A DNA stretch of 13,872 nucleotides, taken from NCBI GenBank assembly GCA_050743125.1, contig JBOGEB010000111.1:1-13872 (forward strand), read 5' to 3'. How positions within the stretch are numbered: the stretch's first letter is position 1; every line of letters starts with the position of its first letter. Origin of the DNA: JBOGEB01 sp050743125. Its GTDB lineage: Bacteria > Actinomycetota > Nitriliruptoria > Euzebyales > Egibacteraceae. The notes beneath the pieces are model-generated. The model made no database searches. It was not told the origin of the DNA and saw only the letters and a list, made by a program, of their open reading frames with translations. This document shows, in pieces, positions 1 through 6,065 of this stretch. Position numbers and translations under genes: made by a program.

Positions 1-15
1 ATAACGTTGTCGTTT

Positions 16-30
16 GGGCGGTGTTCGCCC
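16..30. repeat. Small hairpin, 5-bp stem
   Basis: gggcg (16-20) and cgccc (26-30) can pair around the loop gtgtt. It lies just before the long palindrome at 34-73. It is weak alone and could be chance in GC-rich DNA. Confidence 0.3.
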
Positions 31-33
31 TTG

Positions 34-73
34 TGGCCAGGGTTCGTCACGCATGCGTGACGAACCCTGGCCA
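34..73. repeat. 40-bp perfect palindrome
   Basis: The sequence reads identically on both strands from 34 to 73, centred between 53 and 54 on gcatgc. Each half is 20 bases with no spacer. The outer motif cctggcca (66-73) recurs as a direct repeat at 84-91. The palindrome lies immediately upstream of the recognisable integrase sequence, where the gene's N-terminal part or its promoter and arm sites should be. Candidate roles are a recombinase or regulator binding site, a terminator-like cruciform, or a fold-back rearrangement junction that removed the integrase 5' end. The perfect symmetry is directly seen; the role is unknown. Confidence 0.9.
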
Positions 74-119
74 TATGACGATTCCTGGCCACAGCGCTGA
101 CATGCATCACGCACGGTCA

Positions 120-1228
120 AAACGGTTTCTGGTCCAGGTTGAGCATGACCAGCAGCGCGGCGTGGGTCGATCCGGAGCTGGGAAGACGACGTTCGCCGAA
201 TATGTCGGCGAATGGCTGCCCTCGACGGCGCACCTGGCGACGCACCTGGCGGCGGGCACGTGCGCGAACATCGACGGCCGGTTGCGCAACCACCTACTCC
301 CTATTTCGGCGACCTTCCCTTGGGCGCGATCCGTCCAGCGCACGTCCGTAGGTGGGTGGCTGAGATGGTCGGCAAGGATCTGGCAGCTGGGACGATCAGG
401 TCGACGTACGGGACCCTCCCGCGCGTGCTTCGGACGGCTGAGGTCGACGGGATCATTGTCACCGCTATGGGCATCGATCTGCCGAAGGAGGTGGCCCGTG
501 CCGAGATGACGTTCCTGTCGCCCACGGAGGTGGCGTACTTGGCCGAGGCCATCGAGCCACGCTACCAAGCGCTGATCTACACCGCGGCGTACACGGGGAT
601 GCGCTGGGGTGAGCTGGCTGCGCTGCGTGTCGAGCGTGTGAACCTGCGCAAGGGCACGATTCACGTCTGTGAGTCTTTAGCTGAGGTGAACGCCAAGCTT
701 CACCTCAAGTCCACGAAGAACGGCAAGGACCGCACGGTCAGCCTGCCTCGTTTCCTCGCCCAGATGCTCAGCGAGCACATCGGCCGCTACCCGTCCTGTG
801 AGGGGCACGTGTTCTCGTCGGCAAGCGGTGCGCCGCTGCGGCGGCGGAACTTCTATCGGCGGCACTTCCGCCCAGCCGTCGAGGGCGTCCCCGAGCGTCC
901 GAAGGCTCAGGGCAGGGCCGCCCGCCCTGAGATCCCGTCCCCGCTGCCCGAGGACAAGCGGCGGCTTCGATTTCACGATCTTCGACACACGTGCGCGGCG
1001 TTGCTGATCGCCCAGGGGGCGCATGCGAAGGAGATCCAGGAGCGGCTCGGGCACTCGACGATCCGGCTGACGTTCGACCGCTACGGGCATCTGCTGCCGA
1101 GCCTCGACGAGCGGCTCCGCGACGGCCTGGAGGCGGTTTACCAGGAAGCTCGTGCGGCCTGTGTGCGGCCTGGAGGCCCTCCCGTGGGTGGCACCGAGCC
1201 TCTCAGAAATGCTGAAACCCCTGGCTGA
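120..1228 (+). pseudogene. int: Tyrosine recombinase/integrase, N-terminal half frameshifted
   Basis: Site-specific tyrosine recombinase that would integrate or excise the element at the adjacent tRNA-Gly. The catalytic half is intact in the frame ending at 1228. Counted from the ATG at 212, it shows Arg131 (TGMRWGE), Lys169 (STKNGK), the HDLRHT box with His255 and Arg258, His281 (LGHS) and nucleophile Tyr291 (DRYGH). The N-terminal half is scattered over frames: RFLVQVEHDQQRG (123-161), AWVDPELG (160-183), TTFAEYVGEWL to RNHLLP (186-301), then YFGDLPLGAIRP from 302. Joined, these read as a normal core-binding domain. The breaks are near 160, 184 and 300, and the last two each look like one missing base. 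The first 30 or so residues from the 212 start are out-of-frame. No AP2-like arm-binding domain is seen upstream. It could be a true pseudogene or carry sequencing indels; neighbouring genes are clean. Confidence 0.85.
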
Positions 1229-1239
1229 CCAGGGGTTTC
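1214..1239. terminator. Bidirectional hairpin terminator between int and tRNA-Gly
   Basis: gaaacccctgg (1214-1224) and ccaggggtttc (1229-1239) form a perfect 11-bp stem with the 4-base loop ctga. The integrase stop codon TGA (1226-1228) lies in the loop. The hairpin starts 3 bases beyond the CCA end of the tRNA on the minus strand, so it can end transcription of both convergent genes. There is no long T-tract beyond the stem's own T/A bases, which is common for actinobacterial terminators. Confidence 0.75.
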
Positions 1240-1242
1240 GTG

Positions 1243-1318
<76 letters not shown>

Positions 1319-1333
1319 AAAGGGTACTCCGAC

Positions 1334-1362
1334 ATCCTGCCCCGGACCGCGGGGGACCGCAA
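1334..1362 (-). promoter_or_regulatory. Possible tRNA-Gly promoter
   Basis: On the minus strand, TTGCGG (1362-1357), a 17-base spacer and CAGGAT (1339-1334) sit upstream of the tRNA 5' end at 1318. Each box matches the sigma-70-type consensus at about three positions with good spacing. The tRNA could equally be read through from dut, which ends only 52 bases upstream. Confidence 0.25.
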
Positions 1363-1370
1363 CCGCCGGA

Positions 1371-1799
1371 CTACCTGCCGGTGGACCCGAAGCCGCCCAG
1401 GCCACGGGCGGTCTCGTCGAGGTCACTGACCTCCTGGACGCAGACGGTCTCGACGCGCTGGACGACGAGCTGAGCGATGCGGTCACCGCGCGCGAGGTGG
1501 ACGGGCTCGGCGGGGTCGAGGTTGGCGAGGATGACCTTGACCTCCCCGCGGTAGCCGGCGTCGATCGTGCCGGGCGCGTTGACGAGCGTCACGCCGTGCC
1601 GCGCGGCCAGCCCCGAGCGCGGGTGGACGAGGCCGACGCACCCGGGCGGAACCGCGACCGCGACCCCGGTCGGGACCACGGTCCGCTCCCCCGGCGCGAG
1701 CGTCACGTGCTCGCGGGCGCGCAGGTCCAGGCCGGCGTCACCGGGGTGGGCGTAGGACGGGAGCGGCAGCCCGGGGTCGAGGCGGTGGACCCGCAACAC
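1371..1799 (-). CDS. dut: dUTP diphosphatase (dUTPase)
   Basis: Hydrolyses dUTP to dUMP and pyrophosphate, keeping uracil out of DNA and supplying dUMP for thymidylate synthesis; a cytosolic trimer in this family. All five trimeric dUTPase motifs are present in order: AHPGDAGLDL, HPRSGLA, GTIDAGYRGEVKV, GDRIAQL and the C-terminal GLGGFGSTGR, which closes the active site. The GTG at 1799 gives 142 residues beginning MLRVHRLDPGLPLP, matching actinobacterial homologues. It has only a poor Shine-Dalgarno sequence. The frame stays open upstream to an ATG at 2018 with a good Shine-Dalgarno, which would add a 73-residue extension unlike the family; I prefer 1799. TTG at 1796 is another option. It is last in the minus-strand gene set, before tRNA-Gly. 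Confidence 0.95.
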   Translation of the reverse strand: MLRVHRLDPGLPLPSYAHPGDAGLDLRAREHVTLAPGERTVVPTGVAVAVPPGCVGLVHPRSGLAARHGVTLVNAPGTIDAGYRGEVKVILANLDPAEPVHLARGDRIAQLVVQRVETVCVQEVSDLDETARGLGGFGSTGR

Positions 1800-1837
1800 C
1801 GGCGACGGCTCAACGCCCTCGTGCGACCGGCCGGGGA

Positions 1838-1931
1838 GCAGCTTTCCTTCGGATGCGGAGGATTGTTGACGCTCATCCGGCGAGCAACGGGTGAGCGGTG
1901 CCGCTTTCCTTCGCATCCGAAGAAAAGCTGC
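1838..1931. repeat. Overlapping inverted repeats upstream of dut
   Basis: The left arm at 1838-1857 is the reverse complement of 1912-1931 at 19 of 20 bases, with a 54-base spacer. The right side also contains its own hairpin: gctttccttcg (1903-1913), loop catc, cgaagaaaagc (1918-1928), with 10 of 11 pairs. The unit gctttccttcg also occurs as a direct copy at 1841-1851. The right arm can therefore pair either locally or with the left arm, as in attenuator-type switches. It could instead be a decayed repeat element. The pairings are seen directly; regulation is inference. Confidence 0.7.
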
Positions 1932-2018
1932 AGCGAAACCTCTTGGGGCACGGGCGTCGGCGTTCCCCGCCGTCACCCCCTGATCCAGCACACCCTCATC
2001 GCGGTCGTGGCTGCGCAT

Positions 2019-2048
2019 GACACTCCCCTGGCTTCCCCCCTGGCTTCC
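2019..2048 (-). promoter_or_regulatory. Tandem 12-bp repeat with Shine-Dalgarno before an ATG at 2018
   Basis: On the minus strand GGAAGCCAGGGG occurs twice back to back (2048-2037 and 2036-2025), followed by AGTGTC and ATG at 2018. The second copy supplies AGGGGAG at normal spacing to that ATG, which is in frame with dut. This is the best ribosome-binding site near dut and is the reason a longer dut product, or a leader peptide, cannot be excluded. Confidence 0.5.
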
Positions 2049-2119
2049 CGGCCGGCAGCGTACGGTTGCTGCTCGACGACCGGCAAGCGAGCCCGGCGGA
2101 TCGGCTCCAGCAGCTGAGG

Positions 2120-2719
2120 TCAGCCCCGCATGTCGCCCACGTAGGGCGTGCCGGCGGCTTGGGAGAGCTCGCGCATGAAGTCGTGCGAGACCGTGTCGAG
2201 ATCGTCCTCGGGCCGCACGAAGCGTGGGCGGCCGAGGATGACACGCACGGCCGGCCTGCGCCACGGCCGCCAGTCGCCCAGACGCAGCCCGGCGGTGCCG
2301 ACGATCGCCGCGGTCACGATCGGGACGCCGGTCCCCGCGGCGAGCCGCGCCGCCCCTCGACGCGGCCGGCCGAGCGGGCCGTTCGACAGGTGCCCCTCGG
2401 GCACGATCCACAGGAGCCCGCCGCGCATGAGGTGCGCCCGAGCGGCCTCGACCGCTCCGTGGCCCGTGACGAAGACGTCGAGCAGGGCGTACGCCCGGCG
2501 TACGCACGGGATGGGATTCGACTTGGCGACCACCCGGACGCGCGGGCTGAGGTAAAGCGCGAGCGGCCCGTCGAGGTAGCTCGGATGGTTCGACACGAGC
2601 ACGGCCGGACCCGGGGGGACCTCGCCCTCGACGCGGATCCGGCAGGTCAGGCGCAGCACCACCCAGCCGATGCTCCAGGACGCGCGGGTCAGGGGCCCGC
2701 GCCACCACGGCCGTCCCAC
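2120..2719 (-). CDS. PlsC-like 1-acyl-glycerol-3-phosphate acyltransferase
   Basis: Member of the lysophospholipid acyltransferase (PlsC/LPLAT) family, which transfers an acyl chain to lysophosphatidic acid or a related acceptor at the membrane during phospholipid synthesis. The catalytic H-x4-D motif is NHPSYLDG (His45, Asp50). The acyl-acceptor motif is PEGHLS (Glu108-Gly109), differing from the common FPEGTRS, and GVPIVTAAIVGT (131-142) fits motif IV. The hydrophobic N-terminus (about 16-28) could associate with the membrane. At 199 residues it is a short family member. The GTG start at 2719 overlaps the upstream regulator stop by one base (TAGTG), implying coupled translation with the two-component genes. 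Exact acceptor and acyl donor cannot be told from sequence. Confidence 0.85.
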   Translation of the reverse strand: MGRPWWRGPLTRASWSIGWVVLRLTCRIRVEGEVPPGPAVLVSNHPSYLDGPLALYLSPRVRVVAKSNPIPCVRRAYALLDVFVTGHGAVEAARAHLMRGGLLWIVPEGHLSNGPLGRPRRGAARLAAGTGVPIVTAAIVGTAGLRLGDWRPWRRPAVRVILGRPRFVRPEDDLDTVSHDFMRELSQAAGTPYVGDMRG

Positions 2720-3360
2720 TACCGGATGTTCCGCTCTGCCGCCCAGCGCGAGAGCTGGTGGCGGTTTTGGAGCTGGAGTTTGCGGAGCACCGCCGACACG
2801 TGGGTCTCGACCGTCTTGATCGAGATGTAGAGCGCCTCGGCGATCTCCCGGTACGTGTAGCCGCGGGCGACGTGCTGGAGCACCTCCCGCTCACGCGGGG
2901 TGAGGGTGGCGAGCTCGGAGTCGATAGCGGCGACCGGGATCGACGCGAACGCGTCGAGCACGAACCCCGCGAGCTTCGGGGAGAACACCGCGTCGCCGTC
3001 CGCCACTCGCCGGACCGCGGCGATGAGCTCGTCGGCTGACACCGTCTTCGTCACGTACCCGCGCGCTCCCGCGCGGATGATCGCGATGACGTCCTCGGCG
3101 GCGTCCGAAGCCGACAGCGCGAGGAACTGCGCCTCGGACCCAGCCCGCCGTACCCCCTCGATCACCGCGCACCCGCCCCCGTCGGGCATGTGCACGTCGA
3201 GCAGGACCACCGCAGGCGTCGTCCGCACGATCCCGGAGACCGCACCGGCCACGTCCGCCGCCTCACCGCAGATCCACACGCGATCCGCGATCTCGCTGCG
3301 GATCCCGGCCCGGAACAGCGCGTGATCGTCCACCAAGAACACCTTCGTCCGCTCGCGCAT
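2719..3360 (-). CDS. NarL/LuxR-family response regulator
   Basis: DNA-binding response regulator partnered with the histidine kinase just upstream. From the ATG at 3360 (213 residues), the receiver domain covers about 5-120, with acidic pair Asp11-Asp12, phospho-acceptor Asp55 (LLDVHMPD), Ser83 and Lys105 (YVTKT). The LuxR-type helix-turn-helix is at about 150-208: LTPREREVLQHVARGYTYRE, then IAEALYISIKTVETHVSAVL. A TTG at 3399 would add 13 residues and overlap the kinase stop as TTGA, giving coupled translation. I prefer 3360 because the receiver normally starts a few residues before VFLVDDH. Neither start has a strong Shine-Dalgarno. Target genes are unknown; the operon itself and the divergent oxidase promoter are natural candidates by position. 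Confidence 0.93.
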   Translation of the reverse strand: MRERTKVFLVDDHALFRAGIRSEIADRVWICGEAADVAGAVSGIVRTTPAVVLLDVHMPDGGGCAVIEGVRRAGSEAQFLALSASDAAEDVIAIIRAGARGYVTKTVSADELIAAVRRVADGDAVFSPKLAGFVLDAFASIPVAAIDSELATLTPREREVLQHVARGYTYREIAEALYISIKTVETHVSAVLRKLQLQNRHQLSRWAAERNIR

Positions 3361-3395
3361 ACAGGAATCATCGCACGTGAGCCGGTGCGACGTGC

Positions 3396-4676
3396 TCAAG
3401 GGCGGGTCGGAGCCCGCACCTGGATGGCCACCTCGGTGCCGGTACCGGGTGAGGACCGGATCCTGGCCTCACCACCGTGGCGGGCGAGGCGGCCGTGAAT
3501 GGACTCACGGATGCCCTGGCGGTCGGGATCGACGGCGTCGGGGTCGAAGCCGACCCCACGGTCACGGACGAACACCCGGCACTCGCCCTCGGCGTCGGAC
3601 TCGGCGTAGACCGACACGCGCTCGACGCGGGCGTGCTTGGCGGCGTTGACCAGCGCCTCGCGGGTGGCGGCGACCAGCGCCTCGACGTGCTCGTCCCGCG
3701 GGGCGTCCCCCACCACGACCAGCTCCACGGTCAGGCGGTAGCGATGCTCGACCTCCTCGACGATACGAGCGAGCGCCTCGCCGAGGGTGGCGGCTGGGCC
3801 AGCGGTCCGGATCCCCGCCCCGCCCTGCAGCCAGTCACGCAGCTCCCGCTCCTGCCGGCGGGCCAACGCGGTGACCTCCGCGTGGTCGGCGCTGCGCCGC
3901 TGGATCAGCGCGAGGGTCTGGAGCACCGAGTCATGGAGGTGCGCGGCGGTCTCAGCGCGCTCCTGGGAGCGGATGCGCTCGGCCCGCTCGGTGGCGAGCG
4001 CGGCCTCGGCCTCGCGCCGCCGCTCCTCGTTGCGCCGCAGGACGCCGATCGACCAGGCGAGGACCGCCGCCGTGGCGAGATAGAAGACGACGTTCGCCAC
4101 CGCCTCCGGAATCGAGGGGCCGGCGGCCAGCAGGCGGCCGAGGGTTGCGACGCTCAGCGCCCCGGCCGCGAGGAGACCCCCCAGGAGCCCCCGTGCCCAG
4201 ACGGCGAGCGCCACCGCGGAGAACGGATAGCCGCCCGCGAACGACTCAGTCACCCCCAGGCGAGCCGGCCCGAGGATCGTCCAGGCGGCGACCGCGAGGT
4301 CGGCCGCCAGCCACACCCACGACCGCAACGCACCCGGCCCCCGGGGGCGTCCCCCCGAACCCCCCCACGGTCCCCGGGGGCGTCCCCCCGAACCCCCCCA
4401 CGGTCCCCGGGGGCGTCCCCCCGAACCCCCCCACGGCCGGCGCGCCAGCCCGAGCGTGACGGCCGCCCAACCCCCTGCCAGCACCACCGTGAGCACTACG
4501 ATCAACGGGCGGGGCTGGGGGCCGCCGGTCGCGAGCACGACGACCGCGAGCAGGCCGAGCCACACCGCGGCGACGACGCGGAACCCCAGCACAACGCGGC
4601 GGAGCGCGACATCAACGCCGGGGCCGCTCTCGGGATCGGTGCGCTGCGCCACGAGCGGCATTCTCGCACCCGGCAC
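3396..4676 (-). CDS. Membrane sensor histidine kinase (HisKA_3 type)
   Basis: Sensor kinase that autophosphorylates and passes phosphate to the adjacent NarL-type regulator. Numbering is from the GTG at 4676 (426 residues). Hydrophobic segments lie at about 28-50, 56-77, 119-140, 151-175 and 190-212, so the N-half is an integral membrane sensor with little extracytoplasmic sequence. A charged coiled-coil (214-243) leads to the HisKA_3 dimerisation helix, with His248 in HLHDSVLQTL. The ATPase domain has Asn344 (EALVNAAKHA), Asp372 (VRDRGVGFDPD) and a glycine-rich GTGTEV (411-416). An unusual insertion of PWGGSGGRPRG three times (81-113), encoded by a 33-bp tandem repeat, lies in the loop after the second membrane segment. 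An ATG at 4661 (five residues later) is an alternative start. The signal sensed is unknown. Confidence 0.93.
   Translation of the reverse strand: MPGARMPLVAQRTDPESGPGVDVALRRVVLGFRVVAAVWLGLLAVVVLATGGPQPRPLIVVLTVVLAGGWAAVTLGLARRPWGGSGGRPRGPWGGSGGRPRGPWGGSGGRPRGPGALRSWVWLAADLAVAAWTILGPARLGVTESFAGGYPFSAVALAVWARGLLGGLLAAGALSVATLGRLLAAGPSIPEAVANVVFYLATAAVLAWSIGVLRRNEERRREAEAALATERAERIRSQERAETAAHLHDSVLQTLALIQRRSADHAEVTALARRQERELRDWLQGGAGIRTAGPAATLGEALARIVEEVEHRYRLTVELVVVGDAPRDEHVEALVAATREALVNAAKHARVERVSVYAESDAEGECRVFVRDRGVGFDPDAVDPDRQGIRESIHGRLARHGGEARIRSSPGTGTEVAIQVRAPTRP
4339..4437 (-). repeat. 33-bp tandem repeat, three units, inside the kinase gene
   Basis: Units at 4339-4371, 4372-4404 and 4405-4437 are identical apart from the last base. 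Each encodes eleven residues, PWGGSGGRPRG, so copy-number change keeps the frame. The unit contains gggggg and ccccc runs that can form a hairpin. It falls in a predicted inter-helix loop of the sensor domain. Confidence 0.95.
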
Positions 4677-4927
4677 CTCGGGGCGTCCGCCTGAACCCTC
4701 TCACGCATGTGGGGTCTACGGGGGCAGCGTGATTACACTGACCGTCGGGTTCTCCCCAGCCCGCAGGCGCCCGTCCGTGCTGTGCACCGCGTCCGCCCAG
4801 TGGTCCAAGCGGAAAGTTCCGTATGCGTCGAGGGTGCCGAACGCCACGGGTTTTTCCGCGCGGACCACCACTAGACTTCCGGGACGTCACGAGGTCCGGG
4901 GGACGCCCCATGGACATGGAGGGATGG
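4677..4927. promoter_or_regulatory. Divergent control region between kinase and oxidase operons
   Basis: No gene is recognisable here. It must hold promoters for the minus-strand two-component operon and the plus-strand oxidase operon. Possible -10 boxes on the plus strand are TACACT near 4734 and TAGACT at 4872-4877, neither with a convincing -35. Related GC-rich motifs flank it close to each start: 4680-4697 (minus strand, GGTTCAGGCGGACGCCCC) and 4893-4909 (plus strand, GGTCCGGGGGACGCCCC). Both resemble the repeat unit inside the kinase gene. Confidence 0.5.
4918..4922 (+). promoter_or_regulatory. Ribosome-binding site deciding the coxB start
   Basis: GGAGG lies five bases before the ATG at 4928. 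The earlier in-frame ATGs at 4910 and 4916 have at best a weak gggggac upstream. This favours 4928. Confidence 0.6.
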
Positions 4928-6061
4928 ATGAGGCCACGTCCCCGCAGGGGGTCCGGGGGGCACCCCCGAAGCGAGGGGTCCGGGGGAGTCGCCCGAGCGG
5001 CCTGGAGGGGGCTGTCGGGATGGGCCGCGATTGGAGGGCTGGCGGTGCTGCTCGGCGCGTGCGCGCGCGCAGGAAACGGCGCGCTCCCTCAGAACGCCCT
5101 CGACCCGGCCGGCCCGATCGCGCGCGCGCAGGATCACCTGTGGAACATCGTGTTTCCGGTCGCGGTCGCGGTGTTCATCTTCGTTCAGGGCCTCATCATC
5201 GTCGCGGTCGTGAAGTTCAAAGACCGGGGGGAGTCCCAGCCGCCCAAGCAGGTCCACGGCAACACCCGGCTCGAGCTGGTCTGGACGATCATCCCGACGC
5301 TGATCCTCGTCGGCATCGCCGTCCCGACCGTCTCCACGATCTTCCAGCTGTCCGGTCCAGCCGCCCCAGACGCCTTGAAGGTCCGGGTGATCGGCAAGCA
5401 GTACTGGTGGCAGTTCGAGTACCTGAACGCCGAGACCCCCAAGCCGATCCGGACCGCGGGCGAGCTCCACATCCCAACCGGACGAGAGGTGTTCATCGAG
5501 CTCGACGGACAGAGCAAGGACGACGGCGCCGACGTCATTCACAGCTTCTGGGTCCCACGGTTGGCCGGGAAGCAGGACTACGTCCCCGGCCACATGCGGA
5601 CGATGCGGATCCAGGCCGACAACCCGGGCACGTACCCAGGCCAGTGCGCCGAGTTCTGTGGTCTGTCGCATGCGGACATGCGCTTCACGGTGATCGCCCA
5701 CACCGCAGCGGAGTTCGACCGGTGGCTGGCGAACCAGTCCAGGCCCGCCGCGCAGCCCACCGCCCCCTTGGCCCGGCAGGGCATGGAGCTGATGGCTGGC
5801 CAGGGTTGCCTCGGGTGCCACACGATCGAGGGCCATCCCCAGAACGCGGACGCCCGCGCCGGCCCCAGCCTGACCCATTTCGCAGCGCAGGCGAAGTTCG
5901 CCGGGTACACCTACCCGCGCACCGACAAGAACCTCGAGGAGTGGATCAGCGATCCGCAGGCGCTGAAGATGGGCGCGCAGATGCCGGACTGGGGAGGCGG
6001 CAGCCCCCTGTCGCAGCAGCAGCTCGACGCCCTCGTCGCCTACCTCCAGAGCCTAAGGTAG
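4928..6061 (+). CDS. ctaC: Cytochrome c oxidase subunit II fused to cytochrome c (caa3 type)
   Basis: Takes electrons from the respiratory chain through a tethered haem c to the CuA centre, then to subunit I. From ATG 4928 (377 residues) there is a lipoprotein-like signal with lipobox LLGAC (Cys45), two membrane helices (about 72-97 and 117-138), and a CuA cupredoxin domain with His205, Cys240, Glu242, Cys244, His248 and Met251 in HSFWVP and CAEFCGLSHADM. A C-terminal cytochrome c domain (about 283-377) has CLGCH (Cys294, Cys297, His298) and a likely axial Met352 in QMPDW. The arginine- and glycine-rich N-terminus (RGSGGHPRSEGSGG) is encoded by GC-rich repeat-like DNA. In-frame ATGs at 4910 and 4916 are alternatives. 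It is first in the oxidase operon; subunit I follows after 4 bases. Confidence 0.97.
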   Translation: MRPRPRRGSGGHPRSEGSGGVARAAWRGLSGWAAIGGLAVLLGACARAGNGALPQNALDPAGPIARAQDHLWNIVFPVAVAVFIFVQGLIIVAVVKFKDRGESQPPKQVHGNTRLELVWTIIPTLILVGIAVPTVSTIFQLSGPAAPDALKVRVIGKQYWWQFEYLNAETPKPIRTAGELHIPTGREVFIELDGQSKDDGADVIHSFWVPRLAGKQDYVPGHMRTMRIQADNPGTYPGQCAEFCGLSHADMRFTVIAHTAAEFDRWLANQSRPAAQPTAPLARQGMELMAGQGCLGCHTIEGHPQNADARAGPSLTHFAAQAKFAGYTYPRTDKNLEEWISDPQALKMGAQMPDWGGGSPLSQQQLDALVAYLQSLR

Positions 6062-6065
6062 CCCT

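Larger units (their letters stand above)
1800..2119 (-). other. Region between the acyltransferase gene and dut, rich in repeats
   Basis: About 320 bases without a recognisable gene. On the minus strand it holds a tandem 12-bp repeat with a Shine-Dalgarno (2025-2048), an ATG at 2018 in frame with dut, and a set of inverted repeats (1838-1931). The reading frame is open from 2018 into dut, but the peptide (rich in R, A and S) resembles no family I know. It may be a dut leader, a terminator/attenuator region for the upstream operon, or an N-terminal extension of dut. Confidence 0.5.

Noticed and set aside
212..300. Integrase start at ATG 212
   Set aside because: Residues 1-29 from this start do not look like an integrase. 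The true core-binding sequence for this stretch lies in another frame, so it is only the first ATG after a frameshift.
1371..2894. A single 507-residue minus-strand open frame covering dut and the region opposite the acyltransferase
   Set aside because: Only the C-terminal part is dUTPase. The rest is Arg/Pro/Ala-rich and out of frame with the clear acyltransferase at 2120-2719.
4339..4437. CRISPR-like array
   Set aside because: The 33-bp units are contiguous without spacers and encode an in-frame peptide repeat.
3477..4694. Plus-strand 405-residue frame opposite the kinase
   Set aside because: Antisense shadow; the minus strand has full HisKA_3 and ATPase motifs.
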